29,099 nt of DNA from DASUMF01 sp040510575 (GCA_040510575.1 JBEVIU010000131.1:1-29099), one strand, 5' to 3'; positions 8,406 to 17,333 are shown, counted from the first letter of the stretch. Translations and numbers: made by a program. The notes: generated from the letters alone by a model not told the origin.

Positions 8406-10134
8406 AACGTGGCAGTGCTGGACGATCGACACGGCGCGCGGCGCCGGCGCCGAAGCGAACGCGCGTGAGGCGAGCGCTCGCATCGCGGCTTCGGAGTTCC
8501 CGGAGGCGTGGATTGCCGTCGTGCCGGAACAGGACCTGCGCACGAGAGCGCGGGCGATCGAGGCGCAGGTCGCCGCCGGGACCGACCTGCCGCTCGCCGG
8601 CGTCCCGTTTGCGGTGAAGGACAACATCGACGTGGCCGGCATGCCCACCACCGCCGGCGCGCCTGACTTCGCGTACGTGCCGGATCGATCGGCGCCGGTG
8701 GTCGAGCAACTCCTCGCCGCCGGGGCGATGCTCGTCGGCAAGACGAACCTCGACCAATTCGCCACCGGGCTCGTGGGCACCCGGTCACCGGCGTACGGGG
8801 CGTGCCGCAACCCGTACCGACCCGAGTACATCGCGGGGGGATCGAGCTCGGGCTCCGCGGTCGTCGTCGCGACGGGGCAGGTGCCGTTCGCGCTCGGCAC
8901 CGACACTGCGGGATCGGGTCGCGTCCCCGCGGCGAACTGCGGCATCGTCGGGCTCAAGCCGACGGCCGGTCTCCTGTCGACCGCAGGAGTCGTCCCCGCG
9001 ATGCCGTCGTTCGATTGCGTCTCGGTCTTCGCGTCGTCGATCGCCGACGCGGCCGACGTGTTCGCGGCGACGCGCCGCGCACCGGCGCACCACGCGGTTC
9101 GACCTCCGAAGCGAATCGGTGTTCCCCGCGCGCTCGAGTGGTTCGGCGACGATGACGCGCGCCGACTCTTCGAGGACGCGATCGCTCGCGTCGAAGCCCT
9201 CGGATGCACCGTCGTCGACATCGATGCCGCCTGGATGTACGACGCCGGCGCACTCTTGTACGGGAGCGCGCTCACTGCAGAACGGGTCGGTTCGTTCGGC
9301 GCGTTCGTCGACGCGCACCCTGACGGGGTGCACCCGGCGATACGCGAGATTCTGCGGCGTGCCGGTACGCACAGCGCCGCCGACGTCGTGCGCGCGTGGT
9401 CCGATCTCGCTGCGGCGCGTGACCTGGTCGCGCCGCTCTGGGCGTCGGTCGAGACACTGCTCGTGCCGACCGTCGCACGGGTCCCGACGTACGACGAAGC
9501 GATGGACGACTGGTTCGCGCCGAGCGCGGACCTCGGTCGCTACACCAGCTTCGTGAACCCGCTCGGCATGAGCGCGGTGGCGACGCCGTGGGGCGTTCGC
9601 GACACCAGGGTGCCCTTCGGTGTCTCGTTCGTCGGGCCCGCAGGCGCCGACGACGACCTCCTCGAGTTGGCCGGACGCTTCACCGCTGACGATGGGGGCG
9701 CGCCCTCGTTGTCAGCCGCGATCGGACCCGTCGACGCGTCGGCGGCCGAGCGGTTCCAGATCGTCGTCGTGGGCGCGCACCTCACGGGCCAACCACTGAA
9801 CCACCAGCTCACGGACCTGGGTGGAGTGCTGGTGGCGAGCACGACGACCGCGTCGGAGTACCGCCTCTTCGCGCTCGACACCGTCCCGCCGAAACCCGGG
9901 CTCCAACGCATGCCCGGCGCCGGCGCGGCGATCGAGGTGGAGGTCTGGTCGCTCGACGCCGCGGGGCTCGGCCGTTTCGTGGCCGCCATCCCTGCACCAC
10001 TGGGAGTGGGCAAGGTCACCCTCGCCGACGGGTCGCAGGTCACGGGCTTCCTGTGCGAACCCCATGTGACGGCGACCGCGCGTGAGATCACCGAGTTCGG
10101 CGGATGGCGCGCGTACGTGGCTTCGCTGGCCTGA
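8398..10134 (+). CDS. atzF: Allophanate hydrolase
   Basis: This 578-aa amidase-signature hydrolase converts allophanate to ammonia and CO2, the last step of the operon's pathway. The start ATG lies inside the end of the carboxylase gene (8-bp overlap). The catalytic triad of amidase-signature enzymes is visible: K74 in FAVKDNID, cis-Ser S149 in GGSSSGS, nucleophile S173 in GTDTAGS. After the amidase domain (to about residue 440) comes the separate C-terminal domain (about 450-578, with VGAHLTGQPLNHQL) found in full-length allophanate hydrolases, which handles the decarboxylating second half-reaction. AtzF and the DUR1,2 amidase half are the closest named relatives. It ends the plus-strand operon and converges on the next gene with a 6-bp gap. 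Confidence 0.93.
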   Translation: MVETWQCWTIDTARGAGAEANAREASARIAASEFPEAWIAVVPEQDLRTRARAIEAQVAAGTDLPLAGVPFAVKDNIDVAGMPTTAGAPDFAYVPDRSAPVVEQLLAAGAMLVGKTNLDQFATGLVGTRSPAYGACRNPYRPEYIAGGSSSGSAVVVATGQVPFALGTDTAGSGRVPAANCGIVGLKPTAGLLSTAGVVPAMPSFDCVSVFASSIADAADVFAATRRAPAHHAVRPPKRIGVPRALEWFGDDDARRLFEDAIARVEALGCTVVDIDAAWMYDAGALLYGSALTAERVGSFGAFVDAHPDGVHPAIREILRRAGTHSAADVVRAWSDLAAARDLVAPLWASVETLLVPTVARVPTYDEAMDDWFAPSADLGRYTSFVNPLGMSAVATPWGVRDTRVPFGVSFVGPAGADDDLLELAGRFTADDGGAPSLSAAIGPVDASAAERFQIVVVGAHLTGQPLNHQLTDLGGVLVASTTTASEYRLFALDTVPPKPGLQRMPGAGAAIEVEVWSLDAAGLGRFVAAIPAPLGVGKVTLADGSQVTGFLCEPHVTATAREITEFGGWRAYVASLA

Positions 10135-10140
10135 GCCAGC
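10125..10140. terminator. Short hairpin between convergent stops
   Basis: GCTGGC and GCCAGC form a perfect 6-bp stem with a CTGA loop that contains the allophanate hydrolase stop codon; the convergent gene's stop begins at the next base. There is no T-tract. It could act as a weak bidirectional terminator, but it is short enough to arise by chance in GC-rich DNA. Confidence 0.3.
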
Positions 10141-12552
10141 TCAGAGATAGTCCTCACGCTGCATGTAGGTGAACGATCCCCACCCGGGGAGGATCGGGAA
10201 CCAGAACGTGGCGAGTCGGAACAGGAACACCGCCGGCACCGCGACCGAGTTCGGCATCCCGGCCGCCACGAGACCCGCGATGACCGCAGCTTCGAGCGCG
10301 CCGAGCCCACCGGGGGTGGGCGCCGCGCTCGCGACCGCCGAGCCGACGAGGTACACCGCGCCGACTTGGGCGAAGGTCAGGTCGCCGCCGAACGCGCGGG
10401 TCGAGAAGTACATCGCGGTCACGTAGCCGCTCGTGACGATGAACGAGCCGCCGAGGAGCAGTGCCAATTTCAACGGTTGACGCAACACCACACCCAAACC
10501 GCTCGCCGACCGTCGCAACACGGGCACGAGCCGTTCCGCGAGAGTGCGGCGCACCCACGGGATCGCGAAGGTGACGACGGCGAGGACCCCGACCACCGCG
10601 ACGCCGTACACCAACACCTGGGGATCGGGGAGCTTGATCGAGCCGAAGGCGGAACGCCCGGCCCACACGAGGAAACCCACGAGCATCAGGATGTGCACCG
10701 CGAAGCCGGCGACCGCATTGAGACCCACCGCAGGAACTGCCACCGCGGGATCGATGCCCGACTTCTGCAGGTACCGCACGTTCAGGGCGAGCCCACCGAC
10801 CGACGCGGGCGCGAGCGTTCCGGCGAAGGACGCCGCGACCTGCGCGAGGAACGTCGGGATCACCCTGAGGAACTCCGGCACGGAGCCCTCGATGGCGGTC
10901 GTGGCCCCCACGTAGGTGAGCATCGACGCCGCGACCACCGGCACGAACCACACCCAGTTGGCGTCGCGCACCTGGTCGAGGATGGCCGGGAGGTCGGCGA
11001 CCTGGGGGAGCAGGAAGTACGTGACCAGCACCAGCATCACCGCGGTGACCACGGTCTTGCGGTCGATGCGCGCGAGCGGCACGAACTCGGGCTCGCTCAC
11101 GTGACAACGCTCGGCGACCGCCTTCTGCAGCTCCTTCAGCAGGCCGTGTCGTCGCCGCAGCGCGGCCCGCGTGCTGCCGCTGAGCGCGTTGGGCTGGAGC
11201 CGCGGGAGCGCGGCCCGCACGGCGTCGGCGCCGATGCCGTCCATCGCGGTGTCGACTGCCCGCGTCACTCCGACCACGAGCGCGAGGGCGGCGAGGAGCT
11301 CGGCGACATCGCTGTCGAGCTGGCTGTCGGCGACTGCGACCTCGGCGAACGCGAAGTCGATCAGCCATGGGTCGTGATGGGCGTCCACCACGACGTTGGC
11401 ATGGTGCAGGTCGCGGTGTGCGATCCGGTGACGACGCAGGATCGCCGCCTGGGCCCAGATGCTGCAGAGCAACCTGTCGTCGACGTCGCCATCGGGAAGA
11501 TCGTCGAGCGGGGTGCCGTCGACGTCGTCGTACGCGAGCAGCATCGAGTCGGTGCCGACCTCGGCGATGGCCCGCAACCGCGGGGTGCGGACCCCCACGT
11601 CGCGCGCCTGCAGCGCGACCAACGCTTCGTGCTCGACCGACCGGCGCAACGACGAGAACGGGCGCTCGTCGCCCACGTTCTTGAACCGGAGGTACCGGTA
11701 GACGCGGTAGAGCAGGTCGGCGGAGCGCTCGGCCGGACTCCGGACCTTGGCCACGAGCTGGGCGTCGTCGGTGAGCGTGGCGCGGTAGACCCGCGACCCG
11801 TGGGAGTCGTCGTCCGACGGGTCGAGGCGCTTGGGTGCGAACCCACTCACCGACAGGCTCGCCGCGATCGCCGCCATCGTGGGGTGTTGATCGGGGCGAC
11901 CGAACGCCAGGAGCACGGCGGCGCCCACGGCCGCGCCCAACGCGAGGGCGAAGAACACCTCGGCCGGCAGCTGGGCCGAGAGCACGAGCCGCAGCAGCGC
12001 GAACACCACGATCGTGACCGCCCCGGCGCGTCGCCAACGATGGCTCAGGAACGGCGCGAGGATCACGAACGACGCGGCGACCGTTGCCAGGGTCGACGGC
12101 GTCAGCACGCCCTCGAGGTCGACGCCGGCGCGCGCCGCCACCTGGTTGGCCACCGGCGTCGGATCGGCCAGGTCGAGCCATGAGACCGCGGCGGTGACGA
12201 GGAGACTCGACACCACGTTGGCGATCACGAGGTAGCCGAGGAGCCGGAGGCGCCGCAGCACGAGCGGCACCACGAACACCCCGAATCCGGCGATCACGGC
12301 CAGTGCCCGGGTGATCCCGGCGAGCGCGCGTTCGGCATCCGGACCGACGAAGCCGAAGAGGTCGAGCACGTCCGACTCGAAGCCGAGCAGCGCGTCGTGC
12401 GCCCAGCGCGTGATCCCGAGCAGCGCAACCGCCAACGTGCCGTAGACCATCAGGCGCAGCACGTCGGACGGCGAACGCACGTACCCGACGATGACGTCGG
12501 GCTCGAACTGCGGATCGGGCACCGGCGTCGGATCGGGCGCGACCGTCCTCAC
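10141..12552 (-). CDS. Membrane protein with kinase-like domain and LPG synthase/flippase-type transmembrane domain
   Basis: This is an 803-aa integral membrane protein. Residues about 35-245 hold several hydrophobic segments; about 255-450 form a kinase/aminoglycoside-phosphotransferase-like domain with HRDLHHANVVV (catalytic-loop Asp D381, N386) and WLIDFAFAEV (metal-binding Asp D399); about 500-790 form a multi-span domain of the lysylphosphatidylglycerol synthase TM/UPF0104 family, with the typical Gly/Pro-rich AAPTPGGLGALEAAVIAGL near the end. Similar architectures are annotated in actinobacteria as lysylphosphatidylglycerol synthase TM domain proteins, but no aminoacyl-transfer domain is present here. 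A role in envelope lipid transport controlled by phosphorylation is only a guess. It starts 7 bp after the META lipoprotein stop, so the two are probably co-transcribed. Confidence 0.88.
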   Translation of the reverse strand: MRTVAPDPTPVPDPQFEPDVIVGYVRSPSDVLRLMVYGTLAVALLGITRWAHDALLGFESDVLDLFGFVGPDAERALAGITRALAVIAGFGVFVVPLVLRRLRLLGYLVIANVVSSLLVTAAVSWLDLADPTPVANQVAARAGVDLEGVLTPSTLATVAASFVILAPFLSHRWRRAGAVTIVVFALLRLVLSAQLPAEVFFALALGAAVGAAVLLAFGRPDQHPTMAAIAASLSVSGFAPKRLDPSDDDSHGSRVYRATLTDDAQLVAKVRSPAERSADLLYRVYRYLRFKNVGDERPFSSLRRSVEHEALVALQARDVGVRTPRLRAIAEVGTDSMLLAYDDVDGTPLDDLPDGDVDDRLLCSIWAQAAILRRHRIAHRDLHHANVVVDAHHDPWLIDFAFAEVAVADSQLDSDVAELLAALALVVGVTRAVDTAMDGIGADAVRAALPRLQPNALSGSTRAALRRRHGLLKELQKAVAERCHVSEPEFVPLARIDRKTVVTAVMLVLVTYFLLPQVADLPAILDQVRDANWVWFVPVVAASMLTYVGATTAIEGSVPEFLRVIPTFLAQVAASFAGTLAPASVGGLALNVRYLQKSGIDPAVAVPAVGLNAVAGFAVHILMLVGFLVWAGRSAFGSIKLPDPQVLVYGVAVVGVLAVVTFAIPWVRRTLAERLVPVLRRSASGLGVVLRQPLKLALLLGGSFIVTSGYVTAMYFSTRAFGGDLTFAQVGAVYLVGSAVASAAPTPGGLGALEAAVIAGLVAAGMPNSVAVPAVFLFRLATFWFPILPGWGSFTYMQREDYL

Positions 12553-12559
12553 GACGAGG

Positions 12560-13378
12560 TCATCCGCCGCGTTGCAAGGTCACGGCGAAGCCCCCGTCGG
12601 CACGGAACAGATCGAGCCGATCACCGCTCACCGTGTACGTCGACGCGAGCTCGAGTGCCGCGAGGTACTGCCCCTCTTGCGTCCCGATCGCGCCCTCGCA
12701 CCCGATGAGGGTGCTGACGAGCGGACCGATCGCGATCGTCGACGTCGCGATCTTCACGGGGCCGCTGAATTGGTTGCAGCCCCCGTTGCCCGACACGGTC
12801 GTGGCGTCGAAGTCGGCAGTGAGCTCGACGCCTCCCACGACGCTCTGGATCGCGTCACCGGTGTAGTAGGAGGTCACCGTCCACTCGCCCTCGAGGTCGT
12901 CGGCGCCGCCTGACGCCTCGTACTCGAGCACCGTGGTGCCCTTGCCGTTGCGCAGCGACAGGGTCTTCCCGTCGATGGCGAAGGTGCGGACCTTCGGGAG
13001 GACGCGCAGGTACGCGGTCTCGACCGAGCCCGCGGGCCCGGTGCACAGCATCAGCGTGGAGGCGATGTTCGGTCCGATGGTGATCGACGAGCCGTCAGTG
13101 GCAATCGGCGCGCGGTAGGTGTTGCAGCCACCGTCGCCCGAGACGGCGTCGCTCGTGAACTGCGCGGTCACGGTGACGTCACCGAGCGGCGTCCCCAGCG
13201 ATGCGTCGGTGAGCACCCAATTCGTTCCGGCAAGCGAGGCGTTCTTCGCAGAGTTCTTCGTCGAGTCGGAGGTCGAGCCCTTGGTGGAATCGCTGCCGCC
13301 GTCGTCGGAGCACGCGACCGCGACGAGCGCGACGAGTGCCACGGCGACCATCCACACGGAACGACCACGCACCGACAT
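12560..13378 (-). CDS. Lipoprotein with two tandem META domains
   Basis: This is a 272-aa predicted surface lipoprotein. The start ATG at 13378 has GGAG/AGGG just upstream and directly precedes the signal MSVRGRSVWMVAVALVA, with lipobox VAVAC (Cys23); an earlier ATG at 13459 would bury the signal and is rejected. A Ser/Thr/Lys/Asp-rich linker follows. Two META (HslJ-like) repeats are clear: one from LAGTNWVLT with SGDGGCNTY and TLMLC, the second from LEGEWTVTSYYTG with SGNGGCNQFSG and TLIGC. Each repeat keeps the GGCN and distal Cys, compatible with one disulfide per domain. Function of META proteins outside heat-shock and motility contexts is unclear. Co-oriented with and 7 bp from the membrane protein gene. 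Confidence 0.9.
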   Translation of the reverse strand: MSVRGRSVWMVAVALVALVAVACSDDGGSDSTKGSTSDSTKNSAKNASLAGTNWVLTDASLGTPLGDVTVTAQFTSDAVSGDGGCNTYRAPIATDGSSITIGPNIASTLMLCTGPAGSVETAYLRVLPKVRTFAIDGKTLSLRNGKGTTVLEYEASGGADDLEGEWTVTSYYTGDAIQSVVGGVELTADFDATTVSGNGGCNQFSGPVKIATSTIAIGPLVSTLIGCEGAIGTQEGQYLAALELASTYTVSGDRLDLFRADGGFAVTLQRGG

Positions 13379-13611
13379 CTGCCCTCTCCGATCATGGACT
13401 GGCGCGGGATCGTACCGCCGAGGGAACTCGACGACATCGTCAAGTTCGCTGCGCGCCAAAACGACGACTCACCGGGCCGCGACATTGTCGAAGCTGCCAA
13501 GATCCGCGCACGGGCCGGCCCGAGTGGACGCGAGAAATGGTGTCCGAATAGCCTGTTCGCAGGCGAAGCGGGCGTTGATCGGAATCCGCGGTCGCGGAAA
13601 GTGGGGGGTTT
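13379..13611. promoter_or_regulatory. Divergent intergenic region (META lipoprotein / CoA-transferase)
   Basis: This 233-bp divergent spacer must hold both promoters. I see no convincing gene in it. An AATAGC half-site identical to the left arm of the operator found elsewhere in the cluster lies at 13547-13552. It runs into a small hairpin, GCCTG-TTCG-CAGGC, at 13551-13564. The second operator arm is not conserved, so regulation by the same protein is doubtful. Confidence 0.35.
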
Positions 13612-14844
13612 GTGGCTCGACAGCCGATGCGCGGTGTGCGCATCCTCGAGGTGGCGCAGTTCACGTTCACGCCCAGTGCCGGGGCGGTGCTCGCGGACTG
13701 GGGCGCCGACGTGATCAAGGTCGAGCACGCCGTCACCGGTGACGCCCAACGGGGGCTCAAGCTCGGCACGGGTGGAGTCGCGGCCGGTTCGTTCCAACCG
13801 TTGATGGAGCACCCGAATCGGGGCAAGCGCAGCATCGGCCTCGCGCTCGAGATTCCGGAAGCTCGCGCGGTGCTCTACGACCTCGCTCGTCGCGCCGACG
13901 TGTTCTTGGTCAACTTCCTTCCGGATGCGCGCCGACGCCTCGAGATCGACGTCGATCACATCCGTGCCGCGAACCCGGAGATCATCTACGTGCGCGGCTC
14001 GGCGTTCGGCAACCACGGTGACGAGCGCGAGAAGGGCGGGTACGACTCCAGCGCCTTCTGGTCGCGCGCCGGGAGTGCGGCGGGATGCACCCCGTCGGAC
14101 TCGCCGCGTGTGATCGGGATGCCGGCCGGCGCCTACGGGGACTCGATGGGCGGCATGACGATCGCCGGCGGCATCGCGGCCGCGCTGTTCGCCCGCGCGC
14201 AGACCGGCGAGACGTCGGAGATCGACGTGTCGTTGCTGTCGGTCGGGGCGTGGACGATGGGGCTCAGCGTGAACAACGCGCTGCTCATGGGCGAGGCGCC
14301 GCCGGTGGCGCCGCTGAACATGAGCACGGCGATGTTCAACCCCCTCGTCGCGAACTACCGCACGTCCGACGGCCGCTGGATCAACCTCACGATGCTGCAA
14401 GCCGGTCGCTACTGGGCCGACTTCTGCGGGCACATCGGGCGGCCCGACATGATCGACGACGAGCGCTTCGCCACGGTGGAAGCGCTCATGACCCCGGAGA
14501 ACACCGCGGCTGCGGCCGATATCCTCACCGAGGTGTTCGCGGCCCAGCCCTACGACCACTGGGTGAACACCCTGGCCTCCATGGAAGGGCAGTGGGCGCC
14601 GGTCCAGAACCCGCTCGAGGTCGGCAACGACCCCCAGCTGCGTGCCAACGGCTACATCCGTCCCGTGATCGACGCGGAAGGCAACGAGCGGGAGCTGGTG
14701 GCGAACCCCGTGCAGTTCGACAACACTCCACCGGAGATTCGGCGTGCACCGCAGTTCGCGGAGCACACTGACGACATCCTCGCCGAGCTCGGGCTCGACG
14801 ACGAGCAGATCATCGACCTCAAGGTCGCGGGCGCGGTCACCTGA
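13612..14844 (+). CDS. CaiB/BaiF (family III) CoA-transferase
   Basis: This 410-aa enzyme of the formyl-CoA:oxalate transferase/carnitine-CoA transferase family moves CoA between acyl donors and carboxylic acids. It starts at GTG 13612 just after a G-rich stretch; the ATG at 13627 is an alternative. The N-terminal motif MRGVRILEVAQFTFTPSAG, then ADWGADVIKVEH, is standard. The catalytic Asp is present as D177 in AYGDSMGG, followed by IAAALFARAQTGE and EIDVSLL. Length is normal. It leads a plus-strand set with an SDR (29 bp downstream) and an aldehyde dehydrogenase, suggesting activation of a carboxylate produced or consumed by these oxidoreductases. Substrate unknown. Confidence 0.93.
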   Translation: MARQPMRGVRILEVAQFTFTPSAGAVLADWGADVIKVEHAVTGDAQRGLKLGTGGVAAGSFQPLMEHPNRGKRSIGLALEIPEARAVLYDLARRADVFLVNFLPDARRRLEIDVDHIRAANPEIIYVRGSAFGNHGDEREKGGYDSSAFWSRAGSAAGCTPSDSPRVIGMPAGAYGDSMGGMTIAGGIAAALFARAQTGETSEIDVSLLSVGAWTMGLSVNNALLMGEAPPVAPLNMSTAMFNPLVANYRTSDGRWINLTMLQAGRYWADFCGHIGRPDMIDDERFATVEALMTPENTAAAADILTEVFAAQPYDHWVNTLASMEGQWAPVQNPLEVGNDPQLRANGYIRPVIDAEGNERELVANPVQFDNTPPEIRRAPQFAEHTDDILAELGLDDEQIIDLKVAGAVT

Positions 14845-14873
14845 CCGTCCCGTCCGAGAAGGGAAACAGCACC

Positions 14874-15704
14874 ATGAGTGGTTTCGAGGCGTTCCGCTAC
14901 GACGGAAAGCGCGTGTTGGTGGTCGGCGGAGCGACGGGAATGGGCGCGGCGGCGGCCCAGACGGTCGCGGAGCTCGGCGGCGAGGTGGTCGTGCTCGACT
15001 ACGCGCCGGTCGACTTCCCGGTGGCGCAGGCGGTCTCCGTCGACCTGCGTGATCGCGAGGCGATCGACGCGGCGCTCGACCAGGTCGAAGGACCGATCCA
15101 CGCCGTGTTCTCGGCGGCGGGTGTGGCCGACGGCACCCCCGGGATCATGAAGATCAACTTCATCGCACACCGCCACATCATCGAGAAGCTGATCGCGGAC
15201 GGCACGCTCGGGCGCGGCGGCGCAGTCTGCATGATCTCGTCGGTGGCGGGTCTCGGGTGGGAGGGCCAGTTGCCCACGCTCACCGAGTTCCTCGAGACCA
15301 AGGACTACGAGTCGGCCGACGCCTGGGTGCAGGCCCACGAGGGCACCGACAACTACGGGTTCAGCAAGCAGGCGATGAACTGCTACGTCGCACGCCAGGG
15401 CTACCCGTTCCTCGCCGAGGGCATCCGCATCAACGCGATCTGCCCCGGGCCGACCGACACGCCCCTTGCCCGCGCCAACGCCGACATGTGGCTCGGCTTC
15501 GCCCAGGACTACCGCGACGCGACCGGCACGCCGCACCTCGTTCCCGACCAGATGGGCGACACGATGGTGTTCCTGAACAGCGACGCGGCGAGCGGCATCA
15601 GCGGCGTGAACCTGCTCGTCGACACCGGCCACGTCATGGCATCGCTCACCGGCTCGTGGGGCCCGGGCGAGCCGATGATGAAGATGCTGATGGGCCGGAC
15701 CTGA
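14874..15704 (+). CDS. SDR family oxidoreductase (3-alpha-HSD/carbonyl reductase-like)
   Basis: This is a 276-aa NAD(P)-dependent short-chain dehydrogenase. The start is ATG after GAGAAGGGAA. The nucleotide-binding motif is GGATGMG (residues 18-24) in place of the classical TGxxxGIG. The active site is S122/S123 in ISSVAG with Y161 and K165 in NYGFSKQAM. A longer spacer between Ser and Tyr (GWEGQLPTLTEF and on), then NAICPGPTDTP, resembles the 3-alpha-hydroxysteroid/coniferyl-alcohol dehydrogenase subgroup. The C-terminus is Met-rich (MMKMLMGRT). It sits between the CoA-transferase and the aldehyde dehydrogenase, so alcohol-to-carbonyl oxidation ahead of the ALDH step is plausible. Actual substrate unknown. 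Confidence 0.92.
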   Translation: MSGFEAFRYDGKRVLVVGGATGMGAAAAQTVAELGGEVVVLDYAPVDFPVAQAVSVDLRDREAIDAALDQVEGPIHAVFSAAGVADGTPGIMKINFIAHRHIIEKLIADGTLGRGGAVCMISSVAGLGWEGQLPTLTEFLETKDYESADAWVQAHEGTDNYGFSKQAMNCYVARQGYPFLAEGIRINAICPGPTDTPLARANADMWLGFAQDYRDATGTPHLVPDQMGDTMVFLNSDAASGISGVNLLVDTGHVMASLTGSWGPGEPMMKMLMGRT

Positions 15705-15748
15705 CCGCACCGACCAGACCGACTCTCCCCTCCTCCGAAAGGGAACGC

Positions 15749-17278
15749 ATGAGCACGCAATGGAACTTCGACCTCTTCATCGACGGCAAGTGGGACAAGG
15801 GTGAGGCGGGTGGATCGCCGATCGAGGTGATCAACCCGGCCACCGAGGAAGTCATCGGCACCGTGCCTGAGGCCTCGCCCAAGGACGCGGCGCGGGCGAT
15901 CGAGGCGGCCCGTCGCGCGTTCGACGAGGGCCCGTGGCAGTGGATGAAGCCATCGGAGCGCGCCGCGATCGTGCGCAAGATGGGCGACGTCCTGATGTCG
16001 AAGGCGGCGGAGCTCCGTGAGCTGATCGTGGCCGAGACCGGCTCCGCCGGGTTCATCACCGACTTCGTGCAGGCCGCGGGTTCGATCGGGATGTTCGAGT
16101 CGAACGCCCGCCTCGCCGAATCGGGCTTCGACTGGATCCAGGTCGACCCGCCGACCGGTGGGCCGATGGGGATGGGCGGCAGCGCCACCATCCGCGAGCC
16201 AGTGGGTGTGGTCGGCGCGATCACGCCGTTCAACTTCCCGTTCATGCTCAACGTGGTGAAGACGGCCCCGGCGCTCGCCGCCGGGTGCACCGTGGTGTTG
16301 AAGCCGCACCCGTGGACGCCGCTCGACGCGTTCCTGATCGCGCAGGCAGCGGAGGAGGCGGGCGTGCCGCCGGGCGTGTTCAACGTGATCACGGGCCACG
16401 CGGAGGTCGGTGAGGAGCTCACCACCAACCCGCTCGTCGACATGATCACGATGACGGGCTCGACCGCCACCGGCCGGCGCATCATGGCTGCCGGCTCGGA
16501 GACGATGAAGCGCCTCCACCTCGAGCTCGGCGGCAAGTCGGCGCAGGTCGTGCTCGACGACGTGGGCGAGGACTACGCCCGTTCGATCGGGTTCGGTGCG
16601 GTCCTCACGCACGCGGGTCAGGGTTGTGTCCTCCAGACCCGCCTGCTCCTCCCCGAGCACCTGCTCGGCGCGTACAAGGAAGGTGTGCAGGCGGCGCTGG
16701 CCGGCATCACGATCGGTGACCCGGTCGACCCGTCGACCACGCTCGGACCGCTGATCCGCGAGCAGCAGCGCGCCAAGGTGGAGATGCTGGTGCAGTCGGG
16801 CATCGACGAGGGCGCCGAGGTCCTCTGCGGCGCCAAGCGACCCGACGGCATCGACAAGGGCTTCTTCTACGAGCCCACCGTGCTGATCGGCACCAACGAC
16901 ATGCGCATCGCCCAGGAGGAGATCTTCGGGCCCGTGCTCACCGTGGTGCCGTACTCGGGCAAGGACGCCGACGGCGTGCGTCTCGCCAACGACTCGATCT
17001 ACGGCCTCGGCGGTGGTGTGGTCGCGGCGAACACGGCTCGTGCGTTCAACGTCGCCCGGCAGATCCGGGCCGGCCACATGAGCGCGCAGGGCGTCGGCAG
17101 CGTGCCGCTCACCGACCTCGGGCCGGGTGGCGGCCAGGGACCCGGTTGGGGCTCGGACTTCGCCGGCATCGGCCAGACCGGCGCCTTCGGTGGCTACAAG
17201 CAGAGCGGCATCGGCCGCGAGTGGGGCCACCTCGGGTTCGAGACCTTCACCGAGGTGAAGAGCCTGTCCTGGAGCTGA
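15749..17278 (+). CDS. Aldehyde dehydrogenase family protein
   Basis: This is a 509-aa NAD(P)+-dependent aldehyde dehydrogenase. The ATG at 15749 has GAAAGGGAA upstream and begins the usual WNFDLFIDGKWDKG; a longer open frame overlaps the SDR and is excluded. Key residues are visible: N162 in TPFNFPFM, E259 in LELGGKS, catalytic C293 in HAGQGCVLQTR, and the EEIFGPVL motif. The C-terminal segment contains an unusual Gly-rich insertion (TDLGPGGGQGPGWGSDFAGIG) before the conserved GGYKQSGIGREWG. It follows the SDR by 44 bp and is ended by a strong hairpin, so it closes the CoA-transferase/SDR/ALDH transcription unit. Oxidises an aldehyde to the acid, or to a CoA-transferase substrate; identity unknown. 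Confidence 0.95.
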   Translation: MSTQWNFDLFIDGKWDKGEAGGSPIEVINPATEEVIGTVPEASPKDAARAIEAARRAFDEGPWQWMKPSERAAIVRKMGDVLMSKAAELRELIVAETGSAGFITDFVQAAGSIGMFESNARLAESGFDWIQVDPPTGGPMGMGGSATIREPVGVVGAITPFNFPFMLNVVKTAPALAAGCTVVLKPHPWTPLDAFLIAQAAEEAGVPPGVFNVITGHAEVGEELTTNPLVDMITMTGSTATGRRIMAAGSETMKRLHLELGGKSAQVVLDDVGEDYARSIGFGAVLTHAGQGCVLQTRLLLPEHLLGAYKEGVQAALAGITIGDPVDPSTTLGPLIREQQRAKVEMLVQSGIDEGAEVLCGAKRPDGIDKGFFYEPTVLIGTNDMRIAQEEIFGPVLTVVPYSGKDADGVRLANDSIYGLGGGVVAANTARAFNVARQIRAGHMSAQGVGSVPLTDLGPGGGQGPGWGSDFAGIGQTGAFGGYKQSGIGREWGHLGFETFTEVKSLSWS

Positions 17279-17301
17279 ACACCAACAGCTGAGCATGACG
17301 T

Positions 17302-17333
17302 TGATCGGCCCGGTCGGATGACCGGGCCGATCA
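17302..17333. terminator. Bidirectional hairpin terminator
   Basis: A perfect 14-bp inverted repeat (TGATCGGCCCGGTC and its complement) encloses a 4-nt loop GGAT. It lies 23 bp past the ALDH stop, and its right end forms the stop codon of the convergent LLM gene. No T-tract follows. The long GC-rich stem at a convergent junction fits a terminator serving both strands. Confidence 0.75.

Noticed and set aside
10366..12183. A 605-codon plus-strand open frame opposite the membrane kinase-like protein.
   Set aside because: It is Arg/His/Glu-rich with no hydrophobic pattern, while the minus strand encodes transmembrane segments and kinase motifs.
13394..13714. A plus-strand open frame upstream of the first CoA-transferase.
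   Set aside because: It has no homology that I recognise and no clear ribosome site, and it overlaps the CoA-transferase start in another frame.
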